Below are positions 43,572 to 53,048 of a stretch of DNA of 64,000 bases, piece by piece (the stretch's first letter is position 1; each line of letters starts with the position of its first letter). This DNA is from Bog-756 sp963701325 (GTDB lineage: Bacteria; Actinomycetota; Acidimicrobiia; Acidimicrobiales; RAAP-2): assembly GCA_963701325.1 (NCBI GenBank), contig OY969604.1, forward strand, positions 1,116,001-1,180,000, written 5' to 3'. The notes beneath the pieces are model-generated. The model saw only the letters and a program-made list of their open reading frames with translations, was not told the DNA's origin and did not search any database. The position numbers and the translations under genes are program-made.

Positions 43572-44894
43572 CTACAGACCGCGGCATCCCGAACCAGACC
43601 ACGCAATGATCGATCCGGCTGCTTCGACCATCCGGTCGAGCTGACTCGGATCCGTGCGGATGCGCTGAACCTCTTGCTCGGGGGAGAATGCGAGCCGACG
43701 CAGTCGCTCCCGATGCTCGTCCGCGGAGAGCCCGGGTCCCTCTGGATCCCAGACCTCGACTCCGAGCCCAATACCGAGGCGTGCCGCCGTCTCGAGTAGA
43801 GCCTCCGTTTGCCCGCCTTCCGTGGATCCGTCCAGTGCGGCGAGGGCGGGGCGCCACGGACACTGGCGGCGAGCAACGATGACGGAGGCGATAGCGAGAC
43901 CGGCCCGCTCCCGCGCCGGTACGAAGGTTGCTCCGAGCTGGGTGGTGGAGAACGTACGGGCAACCCAGTAGCCCGCCAACCCGGCGTCAGCTGCGACCAG
44001 GCCGCCGTTCCCCAGCACTTGACTGTACTGAAGGGTGAGGAGGCTGGGAGCGAGTGGAGCGCTTCGTCGTGACCACCCATCTTGGGTCACTGCGGCGAGT
44101 TTGGCCCTCAGTGCTGTCTGGTGGAGCGCTCGATACGGCCGGTGGACCCCCTCGGCCAGCGGGCCGAGCGACGCTGGGTCGACAACCACGGCCGGTGCGA
44201 TCCGCCACCGCTCCTCGGGTGCCTCGTCGACGTCGATCCCGGTGGCCACGATCAGATCCGTGTCCGCCAGACCTCCGAGCTCGAAATCCCTCTCCTGGAG
44301 CCCGACGGTTGCCACGTGATGACGGCTCTGCCAGTTGAACACACCTTTTGCCCCCCAGGTGTTAAGCACGCCTGCGCTTGCTCCGACAGCGAGGGCAGTC
44401 AAGGAGGCCTGAGCGCCATTCGCGATCACACCCGGACCAGCAAGAACGACGGGACGCACGGACCCCTGAATCCTCGCCAGAACGTTCTGGTCCGGATCCA
44501 TCCATCGATTCGGTGGTTCCTCAGGTGACGGTACGAGATCAGGAACCGTTGCCATCGGATCCAGCGTCAGCTTCAGTGCTCGACCGTCGTCTCGACTGAT
44601 CTCCTCCGACATCGAAATGATGTCGGAGGCCGATTCGAGCACTATGGCATCACCCCCGTAGCGGCCGTCCGGAGGGAGCAGTACCCCGTCACCGAGATGG
44701 ACGAGGGCGCGACGATGGAAGAGCCCGGTATGTGCCGTCGCAAGGAGATCGGCCACCCCCGACTCCTGCACTTCGGTGACGCGGACACCCGGCAGCAACG
44801 CTCCATACACGGCATCAATTCCTGAGGCCCGGAGCGCGCGTTCGAGCAATGCTCCGCAGATCATCGACGCGTGCCCGATCCCGAGCGCTGACAT
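43572..44894 (-). CDS. Degenerate thiamine-diphosphate-enzyme-like protein (acetolactate synthase-like)
   Basis: The ATG at 44894 gives 440 residues, about 100 fewer than acetolactate synthase-type enzymes. The middle part (GPGVIANGAQASLTALAVGA, LNTWGAKGVFNW, DLIVATGIDVDE) matches the central domain of these enzymes. The N-terminal domain is shortened. In the C-terminal domain GNGGLVAADAGLAGYW is recognisable, but the cofactor motif GDG-x(24-27)-N is not found; ASVIVARRQCPW stands in its place. It is probably inactive or uses another cofactor state. It is convergent to the CoA-transferase. Confidence 0.6.
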   Translation of the reverse strand: MSALGIGHASMICGALLERALRASGIDAVYGALLPGVRVTEVQESGVADLLATAHTGLFHRRALVHLGDGVLLPPDGRYGGDAIVLESASDIISMSEEISRDDGRALKLTLDPMATVPDLVPSPEEPPNRWMDPDQNVLARIQGSVRPVVLAGPGVIANGAQASLTALAVGASAGVLNTWGAKGVFNWQSRHHVATVGLQERDFELGGLADTDLIVATGIDVDEAPEERWRIAPAVVVDPASLGPLAEGVHRPYRALHQTALRAKLAAVTQDGWSRRSAPLAPSLLTLQYSQVLGNGGLVAADAGLAGYWVARTFSTTQLGATFVPARERAGLAIASVIVARRQCPWRPALAALDGSTEGGQTEALLETAARLGIGLGVEVWDPEGPGLSADEHRERLRRLAFSPEQEVQRIRTDPSQLDRMVEAAGSIIAWSGSGCRGL

Positions 44895-45089
44895 CGAGAC
44901 CCGTGGGTTACGCCCCGTTCACCAAGTGCCTCGAGTGTCAATGCGCCGTCCTTGCAGTCGACCGTCGGTACACAGTTCCAGGTGAACCCAGGAGGGCCCC
45001 AACCTTCCTCAAACGCAAGATAACCCTCCGTGGCCTCCTGACCGCGACGGCTCGCCAGCAGCCGACCTCTCCGAGGGAACGCATCTGTA

Positions 45090-45095
45090 TATAAT
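45090..45095 (+). promoter_or_regulatory. -10 box TATAAT within TGTATATAATACGC
   Basis: A consensus TATAAT lies 30 bp before the acyl-CoA synthetase start at 45125. It is embedded in GTAT-ATA-ATAC, an inverted repeat related to the element at 20720. No clear -35 is seen. Confidence 0.6.
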
Positions 45096-45124
45096 ACGCA
45101 CACCGTTTCTCAGAGTAGGACTTC

Positions 45125-46774
45125 GTGACGACCTGGATCAGCGGTGAACAACACACGATTCCCGAACTCCTCGAGGCTCGCCTGGTTTCGGACCCCGACA
45201 GCGAGTACCTGGATGTCTGCGGAACGCGGTTTTCAGCGGCGGAGGTCAACACGATCGCCTGTCGCATCGCCAATGGACTTTCCGCTCACCAACTGCGTCC
45301 GGGTGATCGAGTCGCAACGCTCGTCGAGAATTCGCCCGAAGCCATGCTGTCCTGGTGGGGGACGATTCGAGGCGGTTACATCGCGGTACCCGTGAACACT
45401 GCCTACAAGGGCCCGTACCTTCGCCATCAGCTGAACGACGCCGGCGCAACTGCGTTGATCATCCAAAGAAGCTTGTGCGACCGCCTGGCATCGGTCGCCG
45501 GGGATCTGCCCGACCTCCGCCACGTCGTCGTCATCGAGGACCAGAATGCCGACTCGATCGATCCAGTGTCGCTTCAGGACACGGCGACCAATGTTGTTGC
45601 GTGGGAGGACCTTCTCACGGCTGACGCGACGGTTCCTCGGGTTGAGATTCAGCCATCCGATATCGGCACCTTTGTCTACACCGGCGGTACCACTGGGGCG
45701 TCCAAGGGCTGCATGTTGAGCCACAACTATCACGAGGCGGCGGCTCGCCAGATCGGAATCTGTTGGGACCGCCAACCCGAGGACGTGCTCTGGACTCCCC
45801 TACCCCTCTACCACTACAACGCACTCGTCACGGCAGTCCTGGGTGCTCTGCTCTTCGGCGGCCGCTCCGCTGTCTACCGCAAGTTTTCCGTCAGCAATTT
45901 CTGGCCGGAGATGAACCGATCCGGAGCCACGATCACCTCTACTCTCGGAAGCATGGCCTACCTCCTCGCCCATGACGTAGACAGGCCGGAAATGCCCCGC
46001 TCGGGACGTCCAGAAGCAAACGCCACTCTTCGCCTGCTCGGGGCGGCACCGATGCCGACCGAGGTCGACGCCGTTATCAGGAAGCGGTTCGGCATCGAGA
46101 CATTCAGCGGAGCATTCGGATTGACCGAAGCGAGCCTCATCTCATGGTCTCCGCCGGGTGTTGCCAGCAGACCAAATGCTGCCGGGGTACTCAACACCGA
46201 CTATTTCGATGTCCGAATCTTCGACGATCATGATGGCGAGCTTCCACGAAATACGGACGGCGAGATCGTCATCCGGCCGAAACGCCCGCATGTCATGTTC
46301 GAAGGGTACTGGGGACGTCCGGATGCGACGGTCGCAACCAGCCGGAACTGGTGGTACCACACAGGCGACATCGGGAAGATCGACGAGGACGAGTATCTCT
46401 TCTTCGTTGACAGGAAAGCGGACTACCTTCGTCGACGTGGGGAAAACATATCCAGTTTCGAGGTAGAGAGCATCTTCATGTCACACGGAGCGATCGCCGA
46501 CGTTGCCGTGCACGCCGTACCCAGTGAGTTGACCGAAGACGATCTAAAGGTCACTGCCACGCTCAGGGCCGGTGATTCTCCCACCGAGGAGGAGTTGTTC
46601 ACGTGGTCCATCGGACAACTTCCGTACTTCGCGCTCCCCCGCTATATCGAGTTTCGAAACACGTTGCCCCGTAGCGCTTTGGGACGAGTGCTCAAGCGAC
46701 AGCTGCGGGACGAGGGAGTAACCGGCACGACATGGGACGCAGAGACCTCGGGGATCGTGGTCGAGAAGAAGTGA
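45125..46774 (+). CDS. Acyl-CoA synthetase, CaiC-like, with the C-terminal lysine replaced
   Basis: The GTG at 45125 has an AGGA site and gives 549 residues. The P-loop is YTGGTTGASKGCMLSH, followed by GAFGLTEASL, YHTGDIGKIDED and DRKADYLRRRGENISS. In the last motif, where the synthetases at 15373 and 25968 have GK (SGKILK, VGKVLR), this protein has LGRVLK: the adenylation Lys is Arg. Adenylate formation may be impaired, or the enzyme may catalyse only the thioester half. It resembles crotonobetaine/carnitine-CoA ligases. It is followed closely by the nitroreductase gene. Confidence 0.87.
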   Translation: MTTWISGEQHTIPELLEARLVSDPDSEYLDVCGTRFSAAEVNTIACRIANGLSAHQLRPGDRVATLVENSPEAMLSWWGTIRGGYIAVPVNTAYKGPYLRHQLNDAGATALIIQRSLCDRLASVAGDLPDLRHVVVIEDQNADSIDPVSLQDTATNVVAWEDLLTADATVPRVEIQPSDIGTFVYTGGTTGASKGCMLSHNYHEAAARQIGICWDRQPEDVLWTPLPLYHYNALVTAVLGALLFGGRSAVYRKFSVSNFWPEMNRSGATITSTLGSMAYLLAHDVDRPEMPRSGRPEANATLRLLGAAPMPTEVDAVIRKRFGIETFSGAFGLTEASLISWSPPGVASRPNAAGVLNTDYFDVRIFDDHDGELPRNTDGEIVIRPKRPHVMFEGYWGRPDATVATSRNWWYHTGDIGKIDEDEYLFFVDRKADYLRRRGENISSFEVESIFMSHGAIADVAVHAVPSELTEDDLKVTATLRAGDSPTEEELFTWSIGQLPYFALPRYIEFRNTLPRSALGRVLKRQLRDEGVTGTTWDAETSGIVVEKK

Positions 46775-46861
46775 GACACTGTGCTTGCGAGGGCCCGGCA
46801 GCCGGGATCTGTTCGTGTCGATCAAGTGGGCAACGGAGTAGCCAGATGGGGGTCACATTCG

Positions 46862-47617
46862 ATGTCAGATTCATCGGCCGCAGCCCAACCGCCGGCCGGG
46901 AGGCCTATCGGCGATCGACTGTCGGACGACACCGTCGGCCTGCTCGAGGGAATCTGCAGTACTCGAGCCATACGCCGGTACCGTGATGAACTAGTCCCTG
47001 AGCACGTTCTTCGTGACATCACATTCGCCGCGTCGCGTGCGCCGAGTGCTTCGAATCGCCAGCCATTCGCCTTCGTCGTACTCACTGATGGCCCGAAGGC
47101 CCAGGAAGCGAAACGAGTCGTCGCCAGAGGTGCGCGAGAAGCATGGGGGGTCAAGCGGACTCTGGACCGGTACGACCAGGGTTCAGGACGGAACGCAGAC
47201 TCGCCCAAAGCCGCGATGGCCCGGACGATGGAAGAGTACGTCGCCACGATCGAGCGTGTGCCAGTCCTGATTCTGGCCTGCCTGAGCCGTCACCGAGAAC
47301 CCCACCTGACGGATGGCGGCTCGATCTATCCCGCTTGTCAGAATCTGCTTCTCGCGGCGAGAGCGCTCGGCTACGGCGGCGTGATGACGAGCTGGCACCT
47401 GATGGTCGAGGAAGAGCTCCGGGAGCTTGTCAAGATTCCGAGGGAGGTGGCAATCGCTGCGTCCATCACGTTGGGTCGCCCTGAGGGTCACCACGGTCCT
47501 GTGCGGCGCCGTCCGCTCGAGGAGTTCGTGTACCTGGACGAGTGGCATTCACCCGCGCCGTTTGCAATTGACCCTCCCGGGACCCGTCACACTGCAGCTG
47601 GGCCTCCGCGGGCCTAG
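46862..47617 (+). CDS. Nitroreductase family flavoprotein
   Basis: The ATG at 46862 is chosen for the expected N-terminus, although starts at 46781 or 46826 are possible. The product of 251 residues has STRAIRRYRDE, APSASNRQPFAFVVL (FMN site), SIYPACQNLLLAARALGYGG and a C-terminal RRPLEEFVYLDEW. It would reduce a nitro group, quinone or enone with NAD(P)H. It probably shares a transcript with the synthetase at 45125. A broken relative lies at 55159-55519. Confidence 0.87.
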   Translation: MSDSSAAAQPPAGRPIGDRLSDDTVGLLEGICSTRAIRRYRDELVPEHVLRDITFAASRAPSASNRQPFAFVVLTDGPKAQEAKRVVARGAREAWGVKRTLDRYDQGSGRNADSPKAAMARTMEEYVATIERVPVLILACLSRHREPHLTDGGSIYPACQNLLLAARALGYGGVMTSWHLMVEEELRELVKIPREVAIAASITLGRPEGHHGPVRRRPLEEFVYLDEWHSPAPFAIDPPGTRHTAAGPPRA

Positions 47618-47708
47618 CAGGGCGTCTCCAGACTTCGGTCCTGTTCCACAGGCCACAGGCGGCTGGCGTCACGGACCGGCCGCTGAGCGGATCTCTCGAT
47701 CATCACGA

Positions 47709-48614
47709 TCAGCCCTGTTGCGATTTCTCCATCTGGGCCATCCGACTTGCCAACTCTCCGAGCATCGGGTGCTCCTCGAATTTGATGGTCCGTGGCAGCC
47801 ATTCGGCGATGGCTTCCGGTGTCCATTCGCCCCCGTCAGCAGCGAACATCGACCTCAATTCTCTGGGCTGATTCCAAACGGAGATGCGCGGACCGACGAC
47901 TGTGTAGATCTGGCCGGTGATCTGCTTCGACACGTCCGAGAGCAAGTAGGCCGCCATCGGCGCCACCGCTGACGGCTCGCCCATCTCGATCTCGAACGGG
48001 ACGTTGTCGGACATCCGAGTCCTGGCGACAGGAGCGATGCAATTGGCCCGAACGCCATATCGAAAGAGCGAGAGTGCGGCCGAGCGAGTCAACGAGATGA
48101 TTCCCCCTTTTGCCGCTGAATAGTTGGCCTGGGCAGTCGAGCCGACGAAGGCCGCGGAGGTGAATCCGACGAGAGACCCGCCGCTCGGTTGTTTTCTCAT
48201 CACCGCCGAGGCGTGCCGGTAGAGGTTGAAATGCCCCTTGAGATGCACCCCGATGACAGCGTCGAACTCGTCTTCACTCATATTGAAGATCATTCGCTCG
48301 CGCAGATTGCCCGCCACGCACACCACGCCATCGATAGATCCCCAGGTGTCGATTGCAGTAGACACAATATCCGCGCCCGTCTGAAACTTGGAGACGTCAC
48401 CGGCCAATCCCACTGCGGTGCCACCGGATTCCTCGATCTCGTCAACCACTGCCTCCGCGACCTCGCTGGTTGGGTTCGACCCATCCATCGCCACCCCGTA
48501 GTCGGCAACGACCACCCGAGCCCCCTCTTTCGCACACAGGAGTGCAACGGCTCGGCCGATGCCGTTCCCGGCGCCGGTGACAGCGATGACCTTCCCTTCG
48601 AGTGAGCTCCCCAC
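47709..48614 (-). CDS. SDR family oxidoreductase (multifunctional-enzyme-type)
   Basis: The GTG at 48614 has a very strong GGAGGAGG site and gives 301 residues. Motifs are TGAGNGIGRA, VADYGVAMDGS (typical of peroxisomal MFE-type hydroxyacyl-CoA dehydrogenases), GNLRER, TSAAFVG and NYSAAKGG. The extended C-terminus (WNQPRELRSMFA) also fits that group. It likely oxidises a 3-hydroxyacyl-CoA, matching the hydratases nearby. Confidence 0.88.
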   Translation of the reverse strand: MGSSLEGKVIAVTGAGNGIGRAVALLCAKEGARVVVADYGVAMDGSNPTSEVAEAVVDEIEESGGTAVGLAGDVSKFQTGADIVSTAIDTWGSIDGVVCVAGNLRERMIFNMSEDEFDAVIGVHLKGHFNLYRHASAVMRKQPSGGSLVGFTSAAFVGSTAQANYSAAKGGIISLTRSAALSLFRYGVRANCIAPVARTRMSDNVPFEIEMGEPSAVAPMAAYLLSDVSKQITGQIYTVVGPRISVWNQPRELRSMFAADGGEWTPEAIAEWLPRTIKFEEHPMLGELASRMAQMEKSQQG

Positions 48615-48771
48615 GAAGTTCCTCCTCCTTCACTGGTGATGGTTGTGATTCAGCGGACCGATCTGGCACGTCCTGATGATGGCCACCGTCGATCAACCGC
48701 GCCGCGGGGCAGACCGCTGATCTGGCTCCACCGGTCTGCCTTCGGCGAGAAGCGGCGAAGCTTCGATCCGA

Positions 48772-50025
48772 TCAGAGGCCGGCCGACTCGTCGAGACCCA
48801 GAAGGCGAACCGCGTTGCCTCGCGCAATCTTGTCAATTGTGCGCTGGTCGAGATGACCGAATTGCTGTGCGGCGGCCTCCCGTGAGTGAGGCCATGTGCT
48901 GTCCGAATGCGGATAGTCCGTCTCAAAGACGATGTTGTCGGGTCCCACCTCATCGATCAGTGAGATGCCAACGGAGTCCTTGAAGAAGCAGCTGTAGACC
49001 TGGCCCCGGCGATAGTAAGTGGACGGCGGCTCAGGACAGTCCCGTTGCGAATTGCTCCACCCTCGATGGGTCTCCCAGACATCGTCGGCTCTTTCGAGGA
49101 CGTACGGAACCCAACCGATCTGCGCTTCTGCGTACATGAGGTTCAGCTGGGGAAAGCGGTGCAGGACACCTGAGAAGAGGAAATCCGTCAGGCTCGCGAC
49201 GCTGTTCCCGAAGAGGATCGTGGCGGCCACTGCGTCCGGACCATCTGGCGATGCCTGTGGTGTCTTCGTACCGGACCCAATATGCATGCAGACGACGGTG
49301 CCCGTCTCCTGGCAGGCTGTGAAGAACGGATCCCAGTAGCGACTGTAGATACTCGGGAGTCCCAGGTACGGAGGCATCTCAGAGAATGCCACCGCCCGGA
49401 CACCACGAGATGCGTTACGGCGGACCTCTTCGACCGCGAGGGATATGTCCCAGAGCGGGATGAGACACAGCGGAATGAGTCGGCCGTCACTCTCTCCGCA
49501 CCACTCGTCCACCATCCAATCGTTGTAGGCCCGAACACAGAGGAGGGAGAGGTCCTTGTCCTTTCCGGACATGAACTGCTGCCCACAGAAACGCGGGTAG
49601 TTCGGAAAGCACAGCTGGGCTGCCACATGGTTCAGATCCATGTCAGCGATCCGATCAGGGACGCGCCAGCAGCCCGGGCGCATCTCGTCATACGTGACCC
49701 CCCGAAGTTCGATCTCGTCTCGTCCAAATCCGACTGCGGCGATCGTTCGCTTGAGTGACGCGCGGTGATCCTCGTAGCACCACCAGGCCACTTCGGGACC
49801 CTCCGTACCGGGCTCTTCGACATAGGTCGAGCCTGCAAGCTTCGGGACACCTGCCGGCAAGTATTCGATATGAGGCCCGATTTCACGGTACTTGGCAGGC
49901 AGTCGATCCCTCCAGACGCCCGGAGGCTCGACGACGTGTGCGTCGAGATCGACGATGGGCGGAATTTTGGCAACCAGCGCAGGGGCGACGCCGGCCTCTG
50001 TTACCGTCGTAGCCGTGTCAACCAC
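48772..50025 (-). CDS. Amidohydrolase-2 family protein
   Basis: The start is the GTG at 50025 because AAGGAGGG lies 4 bp upstream; the GTG at 50040 would contain that site. The 417 residues show DLDAHVVEPPGVW, YDEMRPGCW, VVCMHIGSGT and ETDYPHSDSTWP. It is the closest paralogue of the 19408 protein (shared MRPGC and AYNDW...EWCG blocks). An AT-rich promoter word lies 50 bp upstream. Confidence 0.83.
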   Translation of the reverse strand: MVDTATTVTEAGVAPALVAKIPPIVDLDAHVVEPPGVWRDRLPAKYREIGPHIEYLPAGVPKLAGSTYVEEPGTEGPEVAWWCYEDHRASLKRTIAAVGFGRDEIELRGVTYDEMRPGCWRVPDRIADMDLNHVAAQLCFPNYPRFCGQQFMSGKDKDLSLLCVRAYNDWMVDEWCGESDGRLIPLCLIPLWDISLAVEEVRRNASRGVRAVAFSEMPPYLGLPSIYSRYWDPFFTACQETGTVVCMHIGSGTKTPQASPDGPDAVAATILFGNSVASLTDFLFSGVLHRFPQLNLMYAEAQIGWVPYVLERADDVWETHRGWSNSQRDCPEPPSTYYRRGQVYSCFFKDSVGISLIDEVGPDNIVFETDYPHSDSTWPHSREAAAQQFGHLDQRTIDKIARGNAVRLLGLDESAGL

Positions 50026-50074
50026 GTCGCCCTCCTTCACGTGTAGGTGCGCTCCTCCCGGGACTGCTACAAAT

Positions 50075-50090
50075 ATACAGTATGCGCCTT
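50075..50090. promoter_or_regulatory. AT-rich promoter/operator element in divergent gap
   Basis: TATACAGTATGCGC is an AT-rich island resembling TATACATAATACGC at 20723. It lies between the amidohydrolase start (50025, minus) and the GntR gene (50147, plus). On the minus strand TATATT may act as -10. A GntR dimer could bind here to control its neighbour and itself. Confidence 0.4.
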
Positions 50091-50146
50091 ATGCCTCGTT
50101 CCGGTGGTGTCCGACGGACATCGCCAGCGTCACCGTGTGAGGTCTA

Positions 50147-50842
50147 GTGGCTGCTGAAACCTCCCTGTCCCAGCCTGACCTCGGACGACCGATCGCTCTG
50201 CGCGGCAGCGGCGAGCAGGCTGCAATCCACATACGACAGCTTATCTTCAACGGTGAACTCCGGCCTGGTACCCGTTTGCCCCAGGGCGAAATCGCAAGCG
50301 CCCTCGGCATCAGCCGCATTCCGGTGCGAGAGGCAATCGTGGCCCTCGAGCGGGAAGGTTGGCTCACCACCAAATTCCACCACGGCGCGTTCGTCAACGC
50401 GTTCGACGAGGACACGATTCGGGACCACTACGATCTGTTCGGTCTGGTCTATGGCCTGGCCACCCGTCGGGCAATGCGACGTCAGGATCCCGAGCTCGTT
50501 CCCGGGTTGGCCAAGATCGCACGACTTGTTGCCGACACCGATGATCCGACAGAAGTGGAACGATTGGCCATCAGCTTTCACAGCTCCATCGTGGATGCTG
50601 CCCAATCGCCTCGCATCCGTCTCGTGCTCAGGGCCATGTCTGCGCTCGTCCCTGGACCCTTCTTCGTGCTGGTCCCCGAGGCCATTGCTCCGGAGCAGAA
50701 GGGCCTGGCGGCCATCGTCCGAGCGATGAAGAAAGGCGACGAGGAGCGGGCGGCAAAGGAGTACGCCCGGACCCTGAGCCAACAAGGTGAGTTCGTCGTC
50801 GAGCTGTTCCGCCAACGGCATCTGCTGGGGTCCCACGGCTGA
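50147..50842 (+). CDS. GntR family transcriptional regulator (FadR/FCD type)
   Basis: The GTG at 50147 follows GAGG and gives 231 residues. The winged HTH is IHIRQLIFNGELRPGTRLPQ through GISRIPVREAIVALEREGWL (about residues 28-75). The C-terminal part is all-helical as in the FCD ligand-binding domain (DHYDLFGLVYGLATRRAM; His residues in FHSSIVDAA). Members sense organic acids or acyl-CoA. It is divergent from the amidohydrolase at 48772 and may control it. Confidence 0.88.
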   Translation: MAAETSLSQPDLGRPIALRGSGEQAAIHIRQLIFNGELRPGTRLPQGEIASALGISRIPVREAIVALEREGWLTTKFHHGAFVNAFDEDTIRDHYDLFGLVYGLATRRAMRRQDPELVPGLAKIARLVADTDDPTEVERLAISFHSSIVDAAQSPRIRLVLRAMSALVPGPFFVLVPEAIAPEQKGLAAIVRAMKKGDEERAAKEYARTLSQQGEFVVELFRQRHLLGSHG

Positions 50843-50919
50843 CGAACAACCAGGTCACCGGAAGCGATTGCCGGGTCGCCGATCTAGAGGTGAGGGTGAT
50901 TGGCTACGGGGATGGCCGC

Positions 50920-51606
50920 TCAAGACCGTTTGGCATCTGCCTGCTCCACGTAGGGCGCCACGATGCTGGCAAGCAGGTGGCGTTGCCGAGCGACGCGGTC
51001 CCGCTTCGGTGCCAGTGAGTCGTACGCCATGGTGTCGAGCAGTTGCTGGCTGAAGCAAAAGCCACGGATTGCGAGAAAGATCGTCGTCGTGAGGTCCGGG
51101 ACGCGTGCTGCCGGACCGAGCGCCTCTCGCAAGAGTCTGAGGACATGACGCTGAGACCGTTCCGCCACGTCAACCATGGTCTTTCGGATCTCGGTGCTCG
51201 TACGCGGATCGCGGTCCATGTTGAGCGAGATCTGGAGATAGGCAAGATACGCAGGGCTGCCGTAATGCAAGGAGAAGATATCCAGAAGCTGATCCATCCG
51301 CTCGGCCGTCGTCTCGCCGGTGATCTGCACATCCTCCACGATTGCGACGAACTTGCTTGCACCATCCTGAAGCACCGCAAGCATGAGCTTCTCTCGGGTA
51401 CCGAAGTAGTGCTGGATCACACCCCAGGTGACCCCTGCCGTTCGAGCGATCTCGTTGGTGCTCGCGCGGTAGTACCCGCGTTCGAGGATGCAGCAGATCG
51501 CTGCCTCGATGACGCGGTCTCGAGTGGCGCTGTCACCGTTGAGCGAGCCGGCGCGGGTAGACGCGGAACCCAGTGCATTGGCGCCTGCGCTCGCTTTGCT
51601 CATCAT
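50920..51606 (-). CDS. TetR family transcriptional regulator
   Basis: ATG ATG at 51606 gives 228 residues. The HTH lies in ILERGYYRASTNEIARTAGV then TWGVIQHYFGTREKLMLAVL (about residues 40-80). The C-terminal ligand domain is about 140 helical residues. TetR dimers bind 12-20 bp palindromes and release on ligand binding. It sits next to the P450 gene and is the best candidate to bind the ATAGT-N4-ACTAT palindromes. No such site lies in front of its own gene. Confidence 0.9.
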   Translation of the reverse strand: MMSKASAGANALGSASTRAGSLNGDSATRDRVIEAAICCILERGYYRASTNEIARTAGVTWGVIQHYFGTREKLMLAVLQDGASKFVAIVEDVQITGETTAERMDQLLDIFSLHYGSPAYLAYLQISLNMDRDPRTSTEIRKTMVDVAERSQRHVLRLLREALGPAARVPDLTTTIFLAIRGFCFSQQLLDTMAYDSLAPKRDRVARQRHLLASIVAPYVEQADAKRS

Positions 51607-51762
51607 GCTGACTCTATCCCGCTCTCATCCCACGGTAGCCACGGACGCATCCACACCGGCATCACGAGGACGAGGGACCGCTGCCATTGTCACCAGAGTC
51701 GGCGGCGTCGAAGGACCGAAGCCCGGCGACAACTGCGGACGTGACCCTCTGCGATCGTTCTG

Positions 51763-52953
51763 TCACGCCGTAAAGGGAACCTTCGAGAGCCCTCTGACGT
51801 TTGTGGAGTGGAACCGTTCGATGCCCGAGCGATCAACTTCGAAGTTCGGGAACCGGTTGAGAAGTTCCTCCAACGCAATGCGGGTCTCGAGTCGCGCCAG
51901 AGAGGCCCCGAGGCAGAAGTGGATCCCGTGTCCGAACGCCAGTTGCCGCTCGATCGGTCGGTCAGCGACGAATCGGTCCGGTTCATCGAAGGCTCGAGGA
52001 TCGCGATTCGCAGCGCCATTGATGAGAACCACTATCGATCCCTCCGGAATTCCCTCGCCGTAGTAGGTGAGAGGACGAGTCGCAACCCGTCCCTGGTAGT
52101 GCGACGGAGGATCGAAGCGAAGAATTTCCTCTACGGCACTTGGCCAGAGGCCGGGGTCGGCAACCAGACGGGCGCGCTCCTCTGGAAAGAGATCCAAGAC
52201 GGTGGTCCCCGTCGCAATCATCTTCGCCGTCGTTTCATTCCCGGCCACGCCGAGAAGCAGGCAGAAGAGGATGATCTCCCCATCGGTGAGCCGTTCTGTC
52301 GCACCATCCGTACCGACGACCTCGGTTTGGAGCAGGGCGGAGATGAGGCCGTCGTCGGGCACGATGCGACGAGCGGCAGTGAGCTCGCCGAAGAAGCCCG
52401 CGAGCTCAGCCCCGGCAGCAATCCCATCGTCCGGCATCGTCAGCGACCCGTCCTCGCGATGGAGGAGCCGGTCGGAGAGGGATTTCAACCGGGCATGATC
52501 GTCGACGGGAACGCCAAGAAGTGTGGAGATGACCGCGCTTGGCAGCTTACCGGCGAGATCTGCAACGACCTCTCCCCCGCCCGCCTCTACAAGCGGGTCA
52601 AGCCACGTCGCACACATCGCCCGGATCTGCTTCTCCAGTTCGGACACTCGCCGGGGGGTGAATGAACGGCCGATCAGTCTACGAAGTTGCTCGTGGCGCG
52701 GAGGATCGTTGAAGATCATCATGTCCGGCGGTGGGTTACCGCTTTTGATCTGCTCGATCAATGTTCCCTTGGCGGAGCTCAGACCCTCCCAATCGGCGAG
52801 GCCGGCAAGCACATCGTCGAACCGGGAGAGGGCCCAGAATCCGATCTCCGGATTGTGGTACAGCGGTACGTCCTCCTGCATTCGGTGGTAGAGAGGAAAT
52901 GGATCCTCATGGAGCTCGTAGGAAGACGGATTGAACTCCAGTTCAGTCGTCAC
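51763..52953 (-). CDS. Cytochrome P450 (CYP)
   Basis: The GTG at 52953 gives 396 residues, the usual bacterial P450 size. The heme motif FGHGIHFCLGA has Cys347 as ligand. The I-helix motif is AGNETT (237-242) and the ExxR motif EEILR (275-279). It hydroxylates a hydrophobic substrate with O2 and needs ferredoxin and reductase, for which no gene is seen here. A perfect palindrome lies 96 bp upstream at 53049. It is probably the entry oxygenase of the pathway. Confidence 0.95.
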   Translation of the reverse strand: MTTELEFNPSSYELHEDPFPLYHRMQEDVPLYHNPEIGFWALSRFDDVLAGLADWEGLSSAKGTLIEQIKSGNPPPDMMIFNDPPRHEQLRRLIGRSFTPRRVSELEKQIRAMCATWLDPLVEAGGGEVVADLAGKLPSAVISTLLGVPVDDHARLKSLSDRLLHREDGSLTMPDDGIAAGAELAGFFGELTAARRIVPDDGLISALLQTEVVGTDGATERLTDGEIILFCLLLGVAGNETTAKMIATGTTVLDLFPEERARLVADPGLWPSAVEEILRFDPPSHYQGRVATRPLTYYGEGIPEGSIVVLINGAANRDPRAFDEPDRFVADRPIERQLAFGHGIHFCLGASLARLETRIALEELLNRFPNFEVDRSGIERFHSTNVRGLSKVPFTA

Positions 52954-53048
52954 GTTCAGGCTTGCCTTTCTTTCGCCGCGAATCCGCGGAGCAACCGTGC
53001 GAACTCGGCGTTGAGGAGTTCGTCTGCCTTCAAGGGACGGCGTCGTAC

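Noticed and set aside
50643..52665. Several + strand frames across the TetR and P450 genes
   Set aside because: They are antisense to genes with complete family motifs and have atypical composition.
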